Shown here in pieces: positions 36,186 through 46,012 of a DNA stretch of 64,000 nt. The position numbers and the translations under genes are program-made. The stretch is taken from assembly GCA_038142205.1 (NCBI GenBank), contig JAYQJO010000001.1:2108001-2172000 (forward strand), read 5' to 3'. Positions within the stretch are counted from its first letter, which is position 1; every line of letters begins with the position of its first letter. The notes under the pieces were generated by a model. That model did not search any database. It was not told where the DNA came from and was given only the letters and a program-made list of their open reading frames with translations. Source of the stretch: UBA7359 sp038142205 (lineage in GTDB: Bacteria > Pseudomonadota > Gammaproteobacteria > Eutrophobiales > Eutrophobiaceae).

Positions 36186-37930
36186 TTAATTCTGAAACTG
36201 TACCTGATGTAGTTTGGCGTAATGGTTTTTAAGTTTTAATAATTCTTCGTGTTTACCCTCTTCAACTACCTTGCCTTCCGACATAACAATAATACGGTCA
36301 GCATTTTCTATTGTTGACAGGCGATGTGCGATAATTAAACAAGTCCGTCCCTTTTTAACATTTTCCAGTGCCGATTGAATATGACGTTCTGAACGTGTAT
36401 CCAATGCTGATGTTGCTTCATCCAATATTAATAAAGGCGCATCTTTTAATAATGCTCTGGCGATTGCCAAGCGTTGTCGTTGACCTCCCGATAAGCGTGT
36501 ACCATCTTCACCGACCAAAGTGGACATTTTCCCCGGCAAGTTATTAATAAACTCTGTTGCGCAGGCTGCTTCTGCTGCTGCCCATACAGCATCATCGGAC
36601 GCACCCTTTAATTCACCATAAGCAATATTATTTCGAACTGTGTCATTAAACAGAACGACATCCTGGCTAACGTAGGCGATATTTTTACGCAAAGACATCA
36701 ACGATAAATCATTAATATCAATACCATCATATAAAATCGAACCTGACTTCGGCTCATAAAACCGTGGCAATAAGTTTGCTAACGTCGTCTTTCCACTGCC
36801 TGATTCACCTACAAGTGCGATAACTTCACCTGCCTCAATGTTAAAAGAAATATTTGATAAGGCATCCAGTTCTGTTTCTGCATAGATATAAGACACGTCT
36901 TGAAATTCAATACAGGCTTTTGCATCAATTAACTCTTTTTTCCTGATTGCAGTTCTATATCAGCATCTAGCAATTTAAAAACACTTTCACAGGCAGCCAA
37001 GCCTCGTTGTAATTGTTGATTAACACCGGCTAATCGTTTAAGCGGCCCGGTTATCATGGCAATCGCTGCAAAGAAAGAAACGAAAGCCCCTGTATCTAAA
37101 TTATCAGTAAGCGCTAATTGAGTTGCTATATAAACAATAATAGCTAATAAGATGGCTACTATAATCTGGATAGAAGGGCCAGTAGCTACAGAGGCCTGTG
37201 CAAACTTCATAAAAAAACGTCGGTTATCGTTATTTTTATTATAGAATCGCTCTCTCTCAATTTCCTGTCCACCATAGAGTTTGATGACTTTTTGCGCGTC
37301 AAAACTTTCTGATAACGCGTCATGTAATTCACCCATAGTATCCTGAACCTTACGACTCATTTTTCTTATTCGTCGTTTTATAATAGTAACGATGACAACA
37401 ATAAGCGGTGCAGAGAAAAGACAAATTAAAGCCAATCGCCAGTCTATATAAAACATCCATGCTAAAAGACCGACGACAGAAATTGAGTCGTGCACTAGCG
37501 TTGTAACAGCATTAGTCGATGCTTCTTTTATTTGTGTAACATCATAGGTGAAACGAGAAATAAGACTTCCCGAATTATGTTTATCAAAATAGTGCGTTGG
37601 AAAATCGATCATACGTTCAAACATCGCCTGTCTTAGATCCATAATGACTTTATAAGCCACCCAATTCAGAGACAGATTACTAACATAAGCCGCTAGACCG
37701 CGGAGGGAGAATAAACCGACGAATAAAAATGGCATCATTGCGATAGTTTCGTGATCTTTCTCGATAAATGCGCCATTTAACAAAGGTTGCATTAAAGCAG
37801 GTATTAATGGATCGGTTGCCGCCAGAATGACCATGCTAAAAATTGAGAATAAAAACGTCTTCCGATAGGGGACAACATGGCTTAACAGCCTGCGATACAG
37901 TTTTAAATCAGTACGAATTGACGAATCCAA
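36186..37930 (-). CDS. msbA: Lipid A export ABC transporter MsbA, one frameshift
   Basis: Half-transporter that flips lipid A-core across the inner membrane. The first frame (36929-37930) is the six-helix membrane domain; the second (36186-36896) is the ATPase with Walker A GESGSGKTT, signature LSGGQRQRLAIARAL and Walker B LLILDEATSALD. The break is in an A6 run (minus strand, near 36940); seven A restore SGKKELIDAKACIEF and a 581-residue protein, one short of E. coli MsbA. An essential gene cut by a homopolymer indel strongly suggests a sequencing error. LpxK, often next to msbA, is not here. Confidence 0.9.
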
Positions 37931-38058
37931 AAATAAATCCTCTTTTAAATCAGTATGTTATTTTGTTTATATTGCCTGAAACTTAAAATTGTACAACAAT
38001 AGAAACAAACTAAAGTTTAGAATAATAAAAAAAGCTCAATTGAGTAATTGAAAGGTCT

Positions 38059-38931
38059 ATGTCAATTAAACACCCAATCATCGCTGTAACAGGTTCATCT
38101 GGCGCTGGCACTAGTATTGCCAAAAGGGCTTTTGAATATATGTTCAAAAAAGACGGTATTAAAGCAGCCATTATCGAAGGCGACTGCTTTCATCGTTATG
38201 ATCGTGCTGAAATGGACATGCGCAGCAAATATGCTGAAGAAAAAGGTGAAAACCTGACGCATTTTGGTCCGGAAGGTAATCTGTTTGACGAATTAGAGTC
38301 TTTATTCCAGGAGTACAGCGAAAAAGGTACCGGTAAACGCCGTTATTACATTCACGATGAAAAAGAAGCATCTGAACACGGGATGCCACCCGGCAGCCTG
38401 ACTGGATGGGAATCGATTGAGGAAGATACCGATATCATGTTTTACGAAGGCCTGCATGGCGGTATCGTTACAGATGAAGTTAATGTCGCAAAACATGTCG
38501 ATCTACTTATAGGCGAGACACCGATAATAAACCTTGAATGGATGCAAAAGATTAACCGGGATCGCGCAATCCGCGGTTATACCAGAGAAGATGCCACAAA
38601 GCTGATTATGGATCGTATGTATGATTATATACATTACATAACACCTCAGTTTTCACGAACCGATATTAACTTCCAGCGTGTACCGACTATCGACACCTCA
38701 AATCCATTTGAGATGCAGTATATCCCAACCAATTCAGAAAGCTTTACGGTGATACATATACGTAATCTGGAAAAAATAGAAGTCGATTTTCGTCATTTGC
38801 TGGAAATGCTGGAAGGGTCGACAATGTCCAGCCCTGATACCATAGTCATTCCCGCTGGCAAGAGAGTTTTTGCTATGCAACTGATTCTAACACCGTATTT
38901 AAGTAAATTAATTGCTCAAAAAAACGCTTAA
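38059..38931 (+). CDS. prk: Phosphoribulokinase (bacterial class I type)
   Basis: 290 residues, the length of the octameric proteobacterial enzyme. It phosphorylates ribulose 5-phosphate to ribulose 1,5-bisphosphate for the Calvin cycle. P-loop GSSGAGTS, EGDCFHRYDRAEMDM, FYEGLHGG and ITPQFSRTDINFQRVPT are all conserved. Rubisco genes are not in the window, and some non-autotrophs (E. coli PrkB) carry a homologue, so autotrophy is suggested but not proven. It is divergent from msbA and 64 bp upstream of a ParA-type ATPase. An AAAGG ribosome site precedes the ATG. Confidence 0.92.
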   Translation: MSIKHPIIAVTGSSGAGTSIAKRAFEYMFKKDGIKAAIIEGDCFHRYDRAEMDMRSKYAEEKGENLTHFGPEGNLFDELESLFQEYSEKGTGKRRYYIHDEKEASEHGMPPGSLTGWESIEEDTDIMFYEGLHGGIVTDEVNVAKHVDLLIGETPIINLEWMQKINRDRAIRGYTREDATKLIMDRMYDYIHYITPQFSRTDINFQRVPTIDTSNPFEMQYIPTNSESFTVIHIRNLEKIEVDFRHLLEMLEGSTMSSPDTIVIPAGKRVFAMQLILTPYLSKLIAQKNA

Positions 38932-38995
38932 CCGCTGTATTTATTATAACAATATGATTAAATCAATTAATTAGGATATTAATTCCGGTTTCATT

Positions 38996-39664
38996 ATGCG
39001 CACAATATTAGTATTAAACCCGAAAGGTGGTAGTGGAAAAAGCACAATCGCTACGAATGTAGCTTGTTATTTTGCCATGCTAGGCAAGAACGTTACGTTG
39101 GCAGATTGTGATCCGCAAGGCTCAAGTCAAGACTGGTTGGCAGTTCGACCTGAAAGTCGAGATAAAATAAATTGCGCTATATTAGAAAAAGATCGTTTAG
39201 AAATACCGAAGGAAACAGAAGTTTTGGTGATGGATACACCAGCCGGAGTATCTGATAGTCGGTTGAGTAAATTCCTGAGTCAAGCACAAACCATGATTAT
39301 GCCGATCATTGCATCGCCAATAGATATGCGTGCAGCAGAACGTTTTCTTCACGAGCTGTTTTCCTTGAAAGGAACAGTCAATAACAAAATTAAAATCGCA
39401 ACCGTTGCTAATCGTGTTCGTGAAGATACGTTAATCGCGGCAAAACTTGAATACTATTTAAACAATATCAAACTTCCCAATGGTAAAAAAATGCCATTCA
39501 TGACCATGCTTCGTGCCAGCCAGAACTATGTTAGGGCGGCAGAGCAGGGATTAGGTGTTTTTGAACTAGCACCGTCTAAAACATATTATGACCGGGAACA
39601 ATGGGAGCCGCTCCTTCGTTGGTTAAATAGTAGCAAAAGCATTCCAAAAAATAATAATCTTTAA
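38996..39664 (+). CDS. ParA-type ATPase
   Basis: 222 residues. A deviant Walker A motif KGGSGKST near the N-terminus, LADCDPQGSSQDWL (A' region) and VMDTPAG (Walker B) identify a short ParA/MinD-family ATPase without a DNA-binding extension. No parB or parS-like neighbour is visible. Such orphan ParA proteins position cargo such as plasmids, chemoreceptor arrays or carboxysomes (McdA). The cargo here is unknown, though the neighbouring phosphoribulokinase is suggestive. Confidence 0.9.
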   Translation: MRTILVLNPKGGSGKSTIATNVACYFAMLGKNVTLADCDPQGSSQDWLAVRPESRDKINCAILEKDRLEIPKETEVLVMDTPAGVSDSRLSKFLSQAQTMIMPIIASPIDMRAAERFLHELFSLKGTVNNKIKIATVANRVREDTLIAAKLEYYLNNIKLPNGKKMPFMTMLRASQNYVRAAEQGLGVFELAPSKTYYDREQWEPLLRWLNSSKSIPKNNNL

Positions 39665-39712
39665 TCTTACTGCGTGTCATTATGAGTTTAAAATACTCAA
39701 TATACTGGTCTC

Positions 39713-40725
39713 ATGTCATTCAAAATTAAATTGTCAAAACAAAATTCAAGTTTCGGTGTTAATAACAATGAAACAATACTGGAAGCGCAGCGCTACGTCA
39801 ATGTCATAACCTCCCTTATGGTTGTCGCAATGGAAGCTGTGGTTCATGTAAGGCCACAATAATTGAAGGCGAAATAAATTATGACGATGGATTACCGGAA
39901 GCTCTCTCAGAAAAAGAAAGCGAACAAGGTGTTGCCTTGTTATGCAAAGCAAAAGCGATGAGTGATCTCATCATTGAACCTCGTTCAGTTGAATCTCATA
40001 ACGATATTAAAATAAAGCAGCTTCCCTGTCGTGTTACGGAATGTGAAAAATTAAGTGGCGACGTTATACGCCTTATTCTCGAGCTGCCCAAAACTGAAAC
40101 AATACAGTTTATGGCTGGGCAATACATCGATATATTAATGAAAGATGGCAAACGACGCTCGTTTTCTCTAGCTAATGCGCCACATGAAAATCAAAGGCTC
40201 GAACTACATGTTCGCTATTATAAAGGCGGTTTATTTTCTGAATATGCTTTTAATGATTTAAAGGACAAAGCATTGCTTCGTATCGAGGGACCCTTAGGGC
40301 AGTTCACTTTACAAGAATCAGACAGACCAATCATCATGATTGCAGGCGGTACCGGTTTTGCCCCTGTAAAGAGCCTGGTTGAACATGCACTTGAAATTAA
40401 TGATAACCGCCCTATACATATCTACTGGGGAGCTCGAACAGAAATCGATCTCTATTTCGATGACGTTGTAAAACAATGGGCAACAGAGCATAAACACATA
40501 AAGTACATTCCTGTATTGTCTGAAGATGAAAGCCTACAAAATTGGAAGGGAAAAACCGGCTTTGTTCATGAAGCTGTTCTAGAAGACTATGATGACTTAT
40601 CCGGCCATGATATTTATGCTTGTGGACCGCCACCAATGGTTAATGCTGTTGTTGAATCATTTTCTGCAAAAGGTTTAAACAGAGAAAGATTGTTCTCTGA
40701 TTCGTTTGAGTTTGCTGCTAATTAA
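39713..40725 (+). CDS. 2Fe-2S ferredoxin-reductase (AscD/Fre-like), one frameshift
   Basis: Multi-domain NAD(P)H oxidoreductase: N-terminal [2Fe-2S] ferredoxin (YGCRNGSCGSCKATI and later ALLCKA cysteines), FAD domain (GQYIDILMKDGKRRSFSLAN) and NAD domain (GGTGFAPVKSLVEHA, ACGPPPMV). The ATG at 39713 opens SFKIKLSKQNSSFGV up to TILEA, then the frame changes near 39785-39792, where GCGCAG suggests a GC duplication or a lost base; repaired, it reads LEAALRQCHNLPYGC. Full length is about 336 residues. The nearest named relatives are CDP-6-deoxy-glucoseen reductase and oxygenase reductases; the electron acceptor is unknown. Confidence 0.85.
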
Positions 40726-40776
40726 AGACCTTATCACAAGCAGGACCTAAGGCAGAAAAACAACTGAGAAAGATCT

Positions 40777-41964
40777 TTAATGTGCTCCGGTTGCTAAAGC
40801 CAAACCTTTTTCATAACACTCAGCTGCTGCTTCACTTCTACCTTCATGTTCATGAAGCTTGGCAAACTCATAATAAGCTTCAGGATTAGCCTGAGCATCA
40901 ATACTTTCCTGTAAGTAATCTTTAGCTTTACCCCACAATTTATTTCGCATACATATTCGTCCTAACGATAATAATAAGACAGCATCACGCGCATGGTTTT
41001 GTAACCAAGACTCAGCAATAGTTAACTGTTTATTCTTATCAGCACCAACCACCAAACCATAAAGACGAACCAGAGCTGTATCCCATTGACGTTTTATTGA
41101 ACCACGCAGCAAAACTTCACAATCTGTTGTATCCTCAAACTTAAGTCGCTCAGTTATATAAACTTCCGTCAAATAAAAATGTTGTTGTAATTTCCGGGAG
41201 ATGCTGCGCCATACTTCATTCAGCTTTTCTTTATTATTTAGTTTACCCGCTTCCTTTAATAAACCGGCAAAAGCTTCAAGCTGTTTTGCTTGAATCTGTT
41301 CACGCGTTAATAAACTTGTTTTTTCTATTGCCGGAATTAATTTTAATACTGACTGCCAATCATTAAGATCAGTATAAGTATCCAGTAACAATTGTTTTAC
41401 CTGTAATTGATTCGGCTGCTTATGTTGTAAGTGTTTTAGTGTTGCCAGCGCTTGCTCTGTTTGTTCCTGATTCAATTGTAATTCTGCCTGTGTAAGGCCA
41501 ACAGCTATACCAGCATCTGGATTATGATGATAGGCCATGCGTAAATAATCATCGCGACGGTCTATTGAGTGTTGTTCCTGAGCTGCGCGGGCAGCATAAA
41601 GATAGTTCACGTGCGGTGCACGACTATAAGGCGCCGCCTTACAAAATTTATTCTCGGCTTTTTTCCAATCGCCTTCTGTCATGTGCTGTAATCCCTGAGT
41701 TAAATATTTTTCAGCACGCCTTTGGTTTCTATGTGCCTGCCATTTTTTTATTTCCTTTGGCATCGTCCAGAAACGAATAACACTCCGGGCAACAAAATAA
41801 CAGGTCAGAAAACTTAAAAAGATAATGATGACAAATAAAGTAGCGCTGGTCTGAATTTTCCAACCGGAAACCGTCATTAAAACGTAACCCGTATCAGGTC
41901 CAGCAATCGAACCAATAGCAACGGCCAGTATCAAGGCCAATAAACCGATAAATAGAAGCTTCAT
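40777..41964 (-). CDS. hemY: HemY, TPR membrane protein of the hem operon
   Basis: 395 residues. Two N-terminal membrane helices (about 3-22 and 40-62), then TPR-like helical repeats to the end (AWLQNHARD and AKDYLQESIDAQANPEAYYEFAKLH regions). It matches the gammaproteobacterial HemY_N family, distinct from the protoporphyrinogen oxidase of the same name in Bacillus. It is the last gene of hemC-hemD-hemX-hemY and overlaps hemX by one base. Its role in haem synthesis is not defined. Confidence 0.9.
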   Translation of the reverse strand: MKLLFIGLLALILAVAIGSIAGPDTGYVLMTVSGWKIQTSATLFVIIIFLSFLTCYFVARSVIRFWTMPKEIKKWQAHRNQRRAEKYLTQGLQHMTEGDWKKAENKFCKAAPYSRAPHVNYLYAARAAQEQHSIDRRDDYLRMAYHHNPDAGIAVGLTQAELQLNQEQTEQALATLKHLQHKQPNQLQVKQLLLDTYTDLNDWQSVLKLIPAIEKTSLLTREQIQAKQLEAFAGLLKEAGKLNNKEKLNEVWRSISRKLQQHFYLTEVYITERLKFEDTTDCEVLLRGSIKRQWDTALVRLYGLVVGADKNKQLTIAESWLQNHARDAVLLLSLGRICMRNKLWGKAKDYLQESIDAQANPEAYYEFAKLHEHEGRSEAAAECYEKGLALATGAH

Positions 41965-43178
41965 TATTCTATTGTTATTCCTGTTGCATTATTTCCATTA
42001 TCAATGCTTTCCTCTTTAATTCGACTTAAAGCACGTACTGATTCTAAAGAAGAACTGATATCCAGTTCAGGGAACTCAAGCTCAGTTTCCTTCATTGCCG
42101 TTAACGTGTCATAAATATTGCTTACATTTGCATCAGCCATGTCGAAATAAGCATGCAGCCAATCTTGCATATGTTTAATTGATGCATACAAATTTCCAGT
42201 ATCCCGATTAAAAACAGCAAAACGCGCATTCGCTAATTCAAGTTTTAAATTTGCTCTAAGAAAATAAACTTCATCAGGCAATAAACGTGCGGCAGCCACA
42301 TCATTATCACGAGTTATAACAACCAGGCTTTTCAACTCTTCCCAAACTAATACAAAAAAATGCTTAATGCCTTCAACTGGTTCTTGAGTATCTTGCTTTT
42401 GATTATCTGTCTCAAACTGCTGCTCTATAACAACATTTTCTTTTAACGCCAGATCATCAACACGACTGATTAAATCGGACAAGTATAAAGCCATGCCGCT
42501 TAAGTCTGCCTGATTTAAAGAACGCAACTCATTCATATCAGCGATAAGCTGTTCTCTGGCACTTAACGCTGCTGCATCATTAAACGCCTTAAGCCTGTTA
42601 TCTACAGCCTCCATAGCGGACAGGGCAGTTGCAACATTATGATCGAGCTGTAAGTTGTAATTAGCAATAATTAAAAGGTGCTCTATTTCGGCCAATGCGT
42701 AATCTTCATTAATATGGATTTGCTGTTCAGCAGGCTGTGATAATGAATGAGAAAGCACTTCCTGTTTAGACTCCAGCTCATCCAGTTTTTGTTGAACATT
42801 TGAAACGTCAGAAAGAACAGCTTTTAATCTTGCATCTGTATTAGCAGTAACGTTTTTTTCAATACTGCTGTTATTAACCGTGTTTTTCTGAAACTCGTTG
42901 TCTAACTTAGAGAGACGGTTATTTAAGAAAACAAAAGCGGCTAAAACAAGAATAATAAGAACGACTGTTATTACATAAAAAAGTATATTGCTAGATTTAG
43001 CATTATCAGGCTTTGCTTTATTATTGTTCTCTGCTTTTTTATCTGCCACTTTTTCTACTTTGTTTGATTCCGCTAAACTTTTATTGTCAGCGTTTTTTTC
43101 ATTTTTCTGATCTGCTTTATGCTCTGGGCTTTTATTGTCTTTGGTGCTTGTCGCCTTATCTTCTTTTTTTTCAGTCAT
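41964..43178 (-). CDS. hemX: HemX, membrane protein of the hem operon
   Basis: 404 residues. A Lys/Glu/Asn-rich cytoplasmic N-terminus of about 62 residues, one transmembrane helix (about 64-88), then a periplasmic helical domain with coiled coil. Blocks such as YALAEIEHLLIIANYNLQLD and DEVYFLRANLKLELANARFAV are typical of gammaproteobacterial HemX. This family is annotated as a uroporphyrinogen-III methyltransferase homologue but lacks the SAM-binding fold. It overlaps hemD by 4 bp. Confidence 0.9.
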   Translation of the reverse strand: MTEKKEDKATSTKDNKSPEHKADQKNEKNADNKSLAESNKVEKVADKKAENNNKAKPDNAKSSNILFYVITVVLIILVLAAFVFLNNRLSKLDNEFQKNTVNNSSIEKNVTANTDARLKAVLSDVSNVQQKLDELESKQEVLSHSLSQPAEQQIHINEDYALAEIEHLLIIANYNLQLDHNVATALSAMEAVDNRLKAFNDAAALSAREQLIADMNELRSLNQADLSGMALYLSDLISRVDDLALKENVVIEQQFETDNQKQDTQEPVEGIKHFFVLVWEELKSLVVITRDNDVAAARLLPDEVYFLRANLKLELANARFAVFNRDTGNLYASIKHMQDWLHAYFDMADANVSNIYDTLTAMKETELEFPELDISSSLESVRALSRIKEESIDNGNNATGITIE

Positions 43179-43969
43179 ACCTGTGTTTCTCCAACAAGTT
43201 CCAATAATGCTGACAAGAGGCCTTCATCATTTTTTTCTTTTGCAATTACTGTTTCAGAAACAAAACCTGCTTGTTTCGCCAATTCTGCATTTCGCGTAGA
43301 CATCACAATTAATCGTGTTTTAAATAATTTTTCTTGATCAACATCTGCTGTTAATTTCAATAAATTTTCCAACCCTTCATTACTACTAATAATAACAGCA
43401 TCCGGTTGTTCATTTTGCCACAGTTCTCGAGATTGCTGAATGTCATACTCAGGTAGAGCACGTTGATAAACTTCCGCATAATCAACCAAAGCACCGCGCT
43501 GTTTCAGATTATCCGCTAATAACTCGCGGCCACCAATACCGCGTACTATTAATACCTTCTTATTGCGAACAAGTTCACTATCCAGTTCCGGCAATAACAA
43601 TAAACTTTCGCTGTCTGCCTGAACACCGGCATGCAATACATCTGACATACTTAGTTCAGATAATGCTGAGGCCGTACCCGAACCAATTGCAAGTAATTGT
43701 ATATTTCCAGAGTTTAAATCATCTTTATTTAAGTAATACTGAAAGACTGCTGCGACGGCATTACGACTGACAAAAATAACGAAGTCATACTGATTAATAT
43801 TGGCAAAACAATCAGAAAGTTTCTTTGAGTCTAAAACAGGACGAATTTCAATCGTCGGAAAAACGACAGCTGTTCCACCAACATCCGATATCAAACGACA
43901 TAATTGCTTAGCCTGATGTGCTGGTCGGGTAACCAATATACGTTTATTTTTTAATGTGACCGACACCAT
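43175..43969 (-). CDS. hemD: Uroporphyrinogen-III synthase
   Basis: 264 residues. It closes hydroxymethylbilane into uroporphyrinogen III with inversion of ring D. HemD is poorly conserved, but LVTRPAHQAKQLCRLI at the start, FVIFVSRNAVAAVF, VLIVRGIGGRELLADNLKQRGA and DAVIISSNEGLENLL are recognisable. It follows hemC by five bases and overlaps hemX, which supports the call. Confidence 0.94.
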   Translation of the reverse strand: MVSVTLKNKRILVTRPAHQAKQLCRLISDVGGTAVVFPTIEIRPVLDSKKLSDCFANINQYDFVIFVSRNAVAAVFQYYLNKDDLNSGNIQLLAIGSGTASALSELSMSDVLHAGVQADSESLLLLPELDSELVRNKKVLIVRGIGGRELLADNLKQRGALVDYAEVYQRALPEYDIQQSRELWQNEQPDAVIISSNEGLENLLKLTADVDQEKLFKTRLIVMSTRNAELAKQAGFVSETVIAKEKNDEGLLSALLELVGETQV

Positions 43970-43974
43970 TAATT

Positions 43975-44895
43975 TTAGTGCAAAAGTTCTTCCAGAATTT
44001 TATCGCCACCACGCTGCAATAAAGTCTCTGCCAATTTAACACCAATGTTATCAATGTCATCAACCGAGCCTTTTTGTTCTGATTGAATCACATCACTACC
44101 ATCAACTTTGGCAATCAACCCAATTAGCGTAACCTCATCATCTTCAATCGTAGCTTGCCCGGCAATAGGCAACTGACAACCGCCAAATAAACGACGACTA
44201 AACGCGCGCTCTGTTTGAACACACAAGGTTGTTTCTTCATGGTTTAATGGTGAAATTAATTTCCCGACAACATCATCACCAGCACGACATTCAATACCGA
44301 TAGCGCCCTGACCAATGGCTGGTAATAAAAACGAGTGTGGAAGAAACTGTGTAATTCGCTCAGCTATTCCTAATCGAAGAATCCCGGCTGCTGCCAGTAA
44401 AATACCGTCATATTCGCCGTTATCCAGCTTTCCTAATCGTGTGCCAACATTACCGCGTAAATCTTTTAATTCGATATCAGGATAAAGCGCTTTTACCTGA
44501 GACTGACGACGCAAACTTGAAGTGCCTAGTATTGCATTGGCGGGTAAGTCTTCAATTTTTTCATAGCTGTTTGAAATAAATACATCTCGCGTATCTTCGC
44601 GCTCCATTATAACGGGCAGTGCCAGCTCTTCAGGCAGGTCGATCGTGACATCTTTCATTGAATGCACAGCGATATCAGCTCTACCTTCTAATAATGCTGT
44701 TTCTAGTTCTTTAATAAATAATCCTTTACCACCAACAGCAACTAATGGCGCATCAAGAAAGCGATCACCCTCTGTCGTCATGCTCACCAGTTCAACCGTT
44801 AGATCAGAATGCGTTTCCTGGAGTCTTTTTTTGACATGTTCTGCCTGCCATAAAGCAAGTGGGCTTTTTCTTGTTGCTATTTTTAAAGTATTCAC
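43975..44895 (-). CDS. hemC: Porphobilinogen deaminase (hydroxymethylbilane synthase)
   Basis: 306 residues. It polymerises four porphobilinogens on a dipyrromethane cofactor. KIATRKSPLALWQAEHVKK, HSMKDVTIDLPEEL (catalytic Asp region), GTSSLRRQSQVKALYP and the cofactor-attachment Cys in FGGCQLPIAG are all present. It is the first gene of the hem operon and divergent from gshB across 103 bp that must hold both promoters. Confidence 0.97.
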   Translation of the reverse strand: MNTLKIATRKSPLALWQAEHVKKRLQETHSDLTVELVSMTTEGDRFLDAPLVAVGGKGLFIKELETALLEGRADIAVHSMKDVTIDLPEELALPVIMEREDTRDVFISNSYEKIEDLPANAILGTSSLRRQSQVKALYPDIELKDLRGNVGTRLGKLDNGEYDGILLAAAGILRLGIAERITQFLPHSFLLPAIGQGAIGIECRAGDDVVGKLISPLNHEETTLCVQTERAFSRRLFGGCQLPIAGQATIEDDEVTLIGLIAKVDGSDVIQSEQKGSVDDIDNIGVKLAETLLQRGGDKILEELLH

Positions 44896-44998
44896 AATAT
44901 TCTTTTGTATTAAACCATGTGTTATTAAAGGATATGGTGTTTATTATCATACACTTTGGGTATTATTCAGAGAACTATTTAAAACTCGAATAACCTGA

Positions 44999-45928
44999 AT
45001 GAAACTTGGAATAATCATGGATCCTGTTAGCAGGATCAACACAAAAAAAGACAGCTCCTTTGCCATGCTGCTCGCTGCACAAAAACGCGGTTGGGATCTG
45101 TTTTATATGGAGATGCAGGACATTTATATTAATGATGATGTTCCTATGGCAAATATTCAGAGTATTGAAGTTGAAGACAATACAGATAACTGGTTCAGCT
45201 TATCAAACCCACAAAAAGAAGAACTGGCTAATCTCGATATTATCTTAATGCGTAAAGACCCGCCGTTTGATTTGGAATATATTTATTCAACATACATACT
45301 TGATCATGCACAACGCCTTGGCACTTTGGTCGTAAACAATCCAACATCACTGAGAAACGCCAATGAGAAAATGTTCATTACACATTTTGCCGAATGTATA
45401 ACACCGACTCGGGTCAGCCGTGATATGGACATCTTGCTTGATTTCATCAAACAACGAGGCGACACCATTATCAAACCGTTAGATGGCATGGCCGGACAAA
45501 GTATTTATCGCGTTAATGAATCGGATCATAACTGTAAGGTCATCCTGGAGAGCATGACGCGCGAAGGCACCGCTTATGTTATGGCACAAAAATTTGTGCC
45601 AGAAATTTCTGCCGGTGATAAACGCATTATATTAATTGATGGAGAACCAGTGCCTTATGCGCTGGCAAGAATACCAGCTGATGGTGAAGTTAGAGGAAAC
45701 CTGGCCAGAGGCGGAAGCGCACAGGGGCTTGAACTTAGCGAGCGTGATCGCTGGATATGTGAACGAGTTGGTCCTAAATTACGAGAAATGGGGCTAATCT
45801 TTGTCGGTATTGATGTAATTGGTGATTATTTAACCGAAATTAATGTCACTAGCCCGACCTGTGTGCGCGAACTGGATAGCTTGTATAATATCGACATCGC
45901 AAGCCAATTAATGGACGCCTTAGAATAG
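44999..45928 (+). CDS. gshB: Glutathione synthetase
   Basis: ATP-grasp ligase adding Gly to gamma-Glu-Cys, 309 residues. KLGIIMDPVSRINTKKDSSF, MRKDPPFDLEYIYSTYIL, IIKPLDGMAGQSIYRV and FVGIDVIGDYLTEINVTSPT match E. coli GshB along the whole length. It starts a long same-strand run (gshB-tonB-yqgE-ruvX-pyrR-pyrB-pyrC') conserved in gammaproteobacteria. Confidence 0.97.
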   Translation: MKLGIIMDPVSRINTKKDSSFAMLLAAQKRGWDLFYMEMQDIYINDDVPMANIQSIEVEDNTDNWFSLSNPQKEELANLDIILMRKDPPFDLEYIYSTYILDHAQRLGTLVVNNPTSLRNANEKMFITHFAECITPTRVSRDMDILLDFIKQRGDTIIKPLDGMAGQSIYRVNESDHNCKVILESMTREGTAYVMAQKFVPEISAGDKRIILIDGEPVPYALARIPADGEVRGNLARGGSAQGLELSERDRWICERVGPKLREMGLIFVGIDVIGDYLTEINVTSPTCVRELDSLYNIDIASQLMDALE

Positions 45929-46012
45929 CGAAAACAAACGAACTAGGGGCAAATTAACCCGGCAACAACTTAATTGTGAATTATTCTTTTTACCTACTGT
46001 TAAATATTACTC

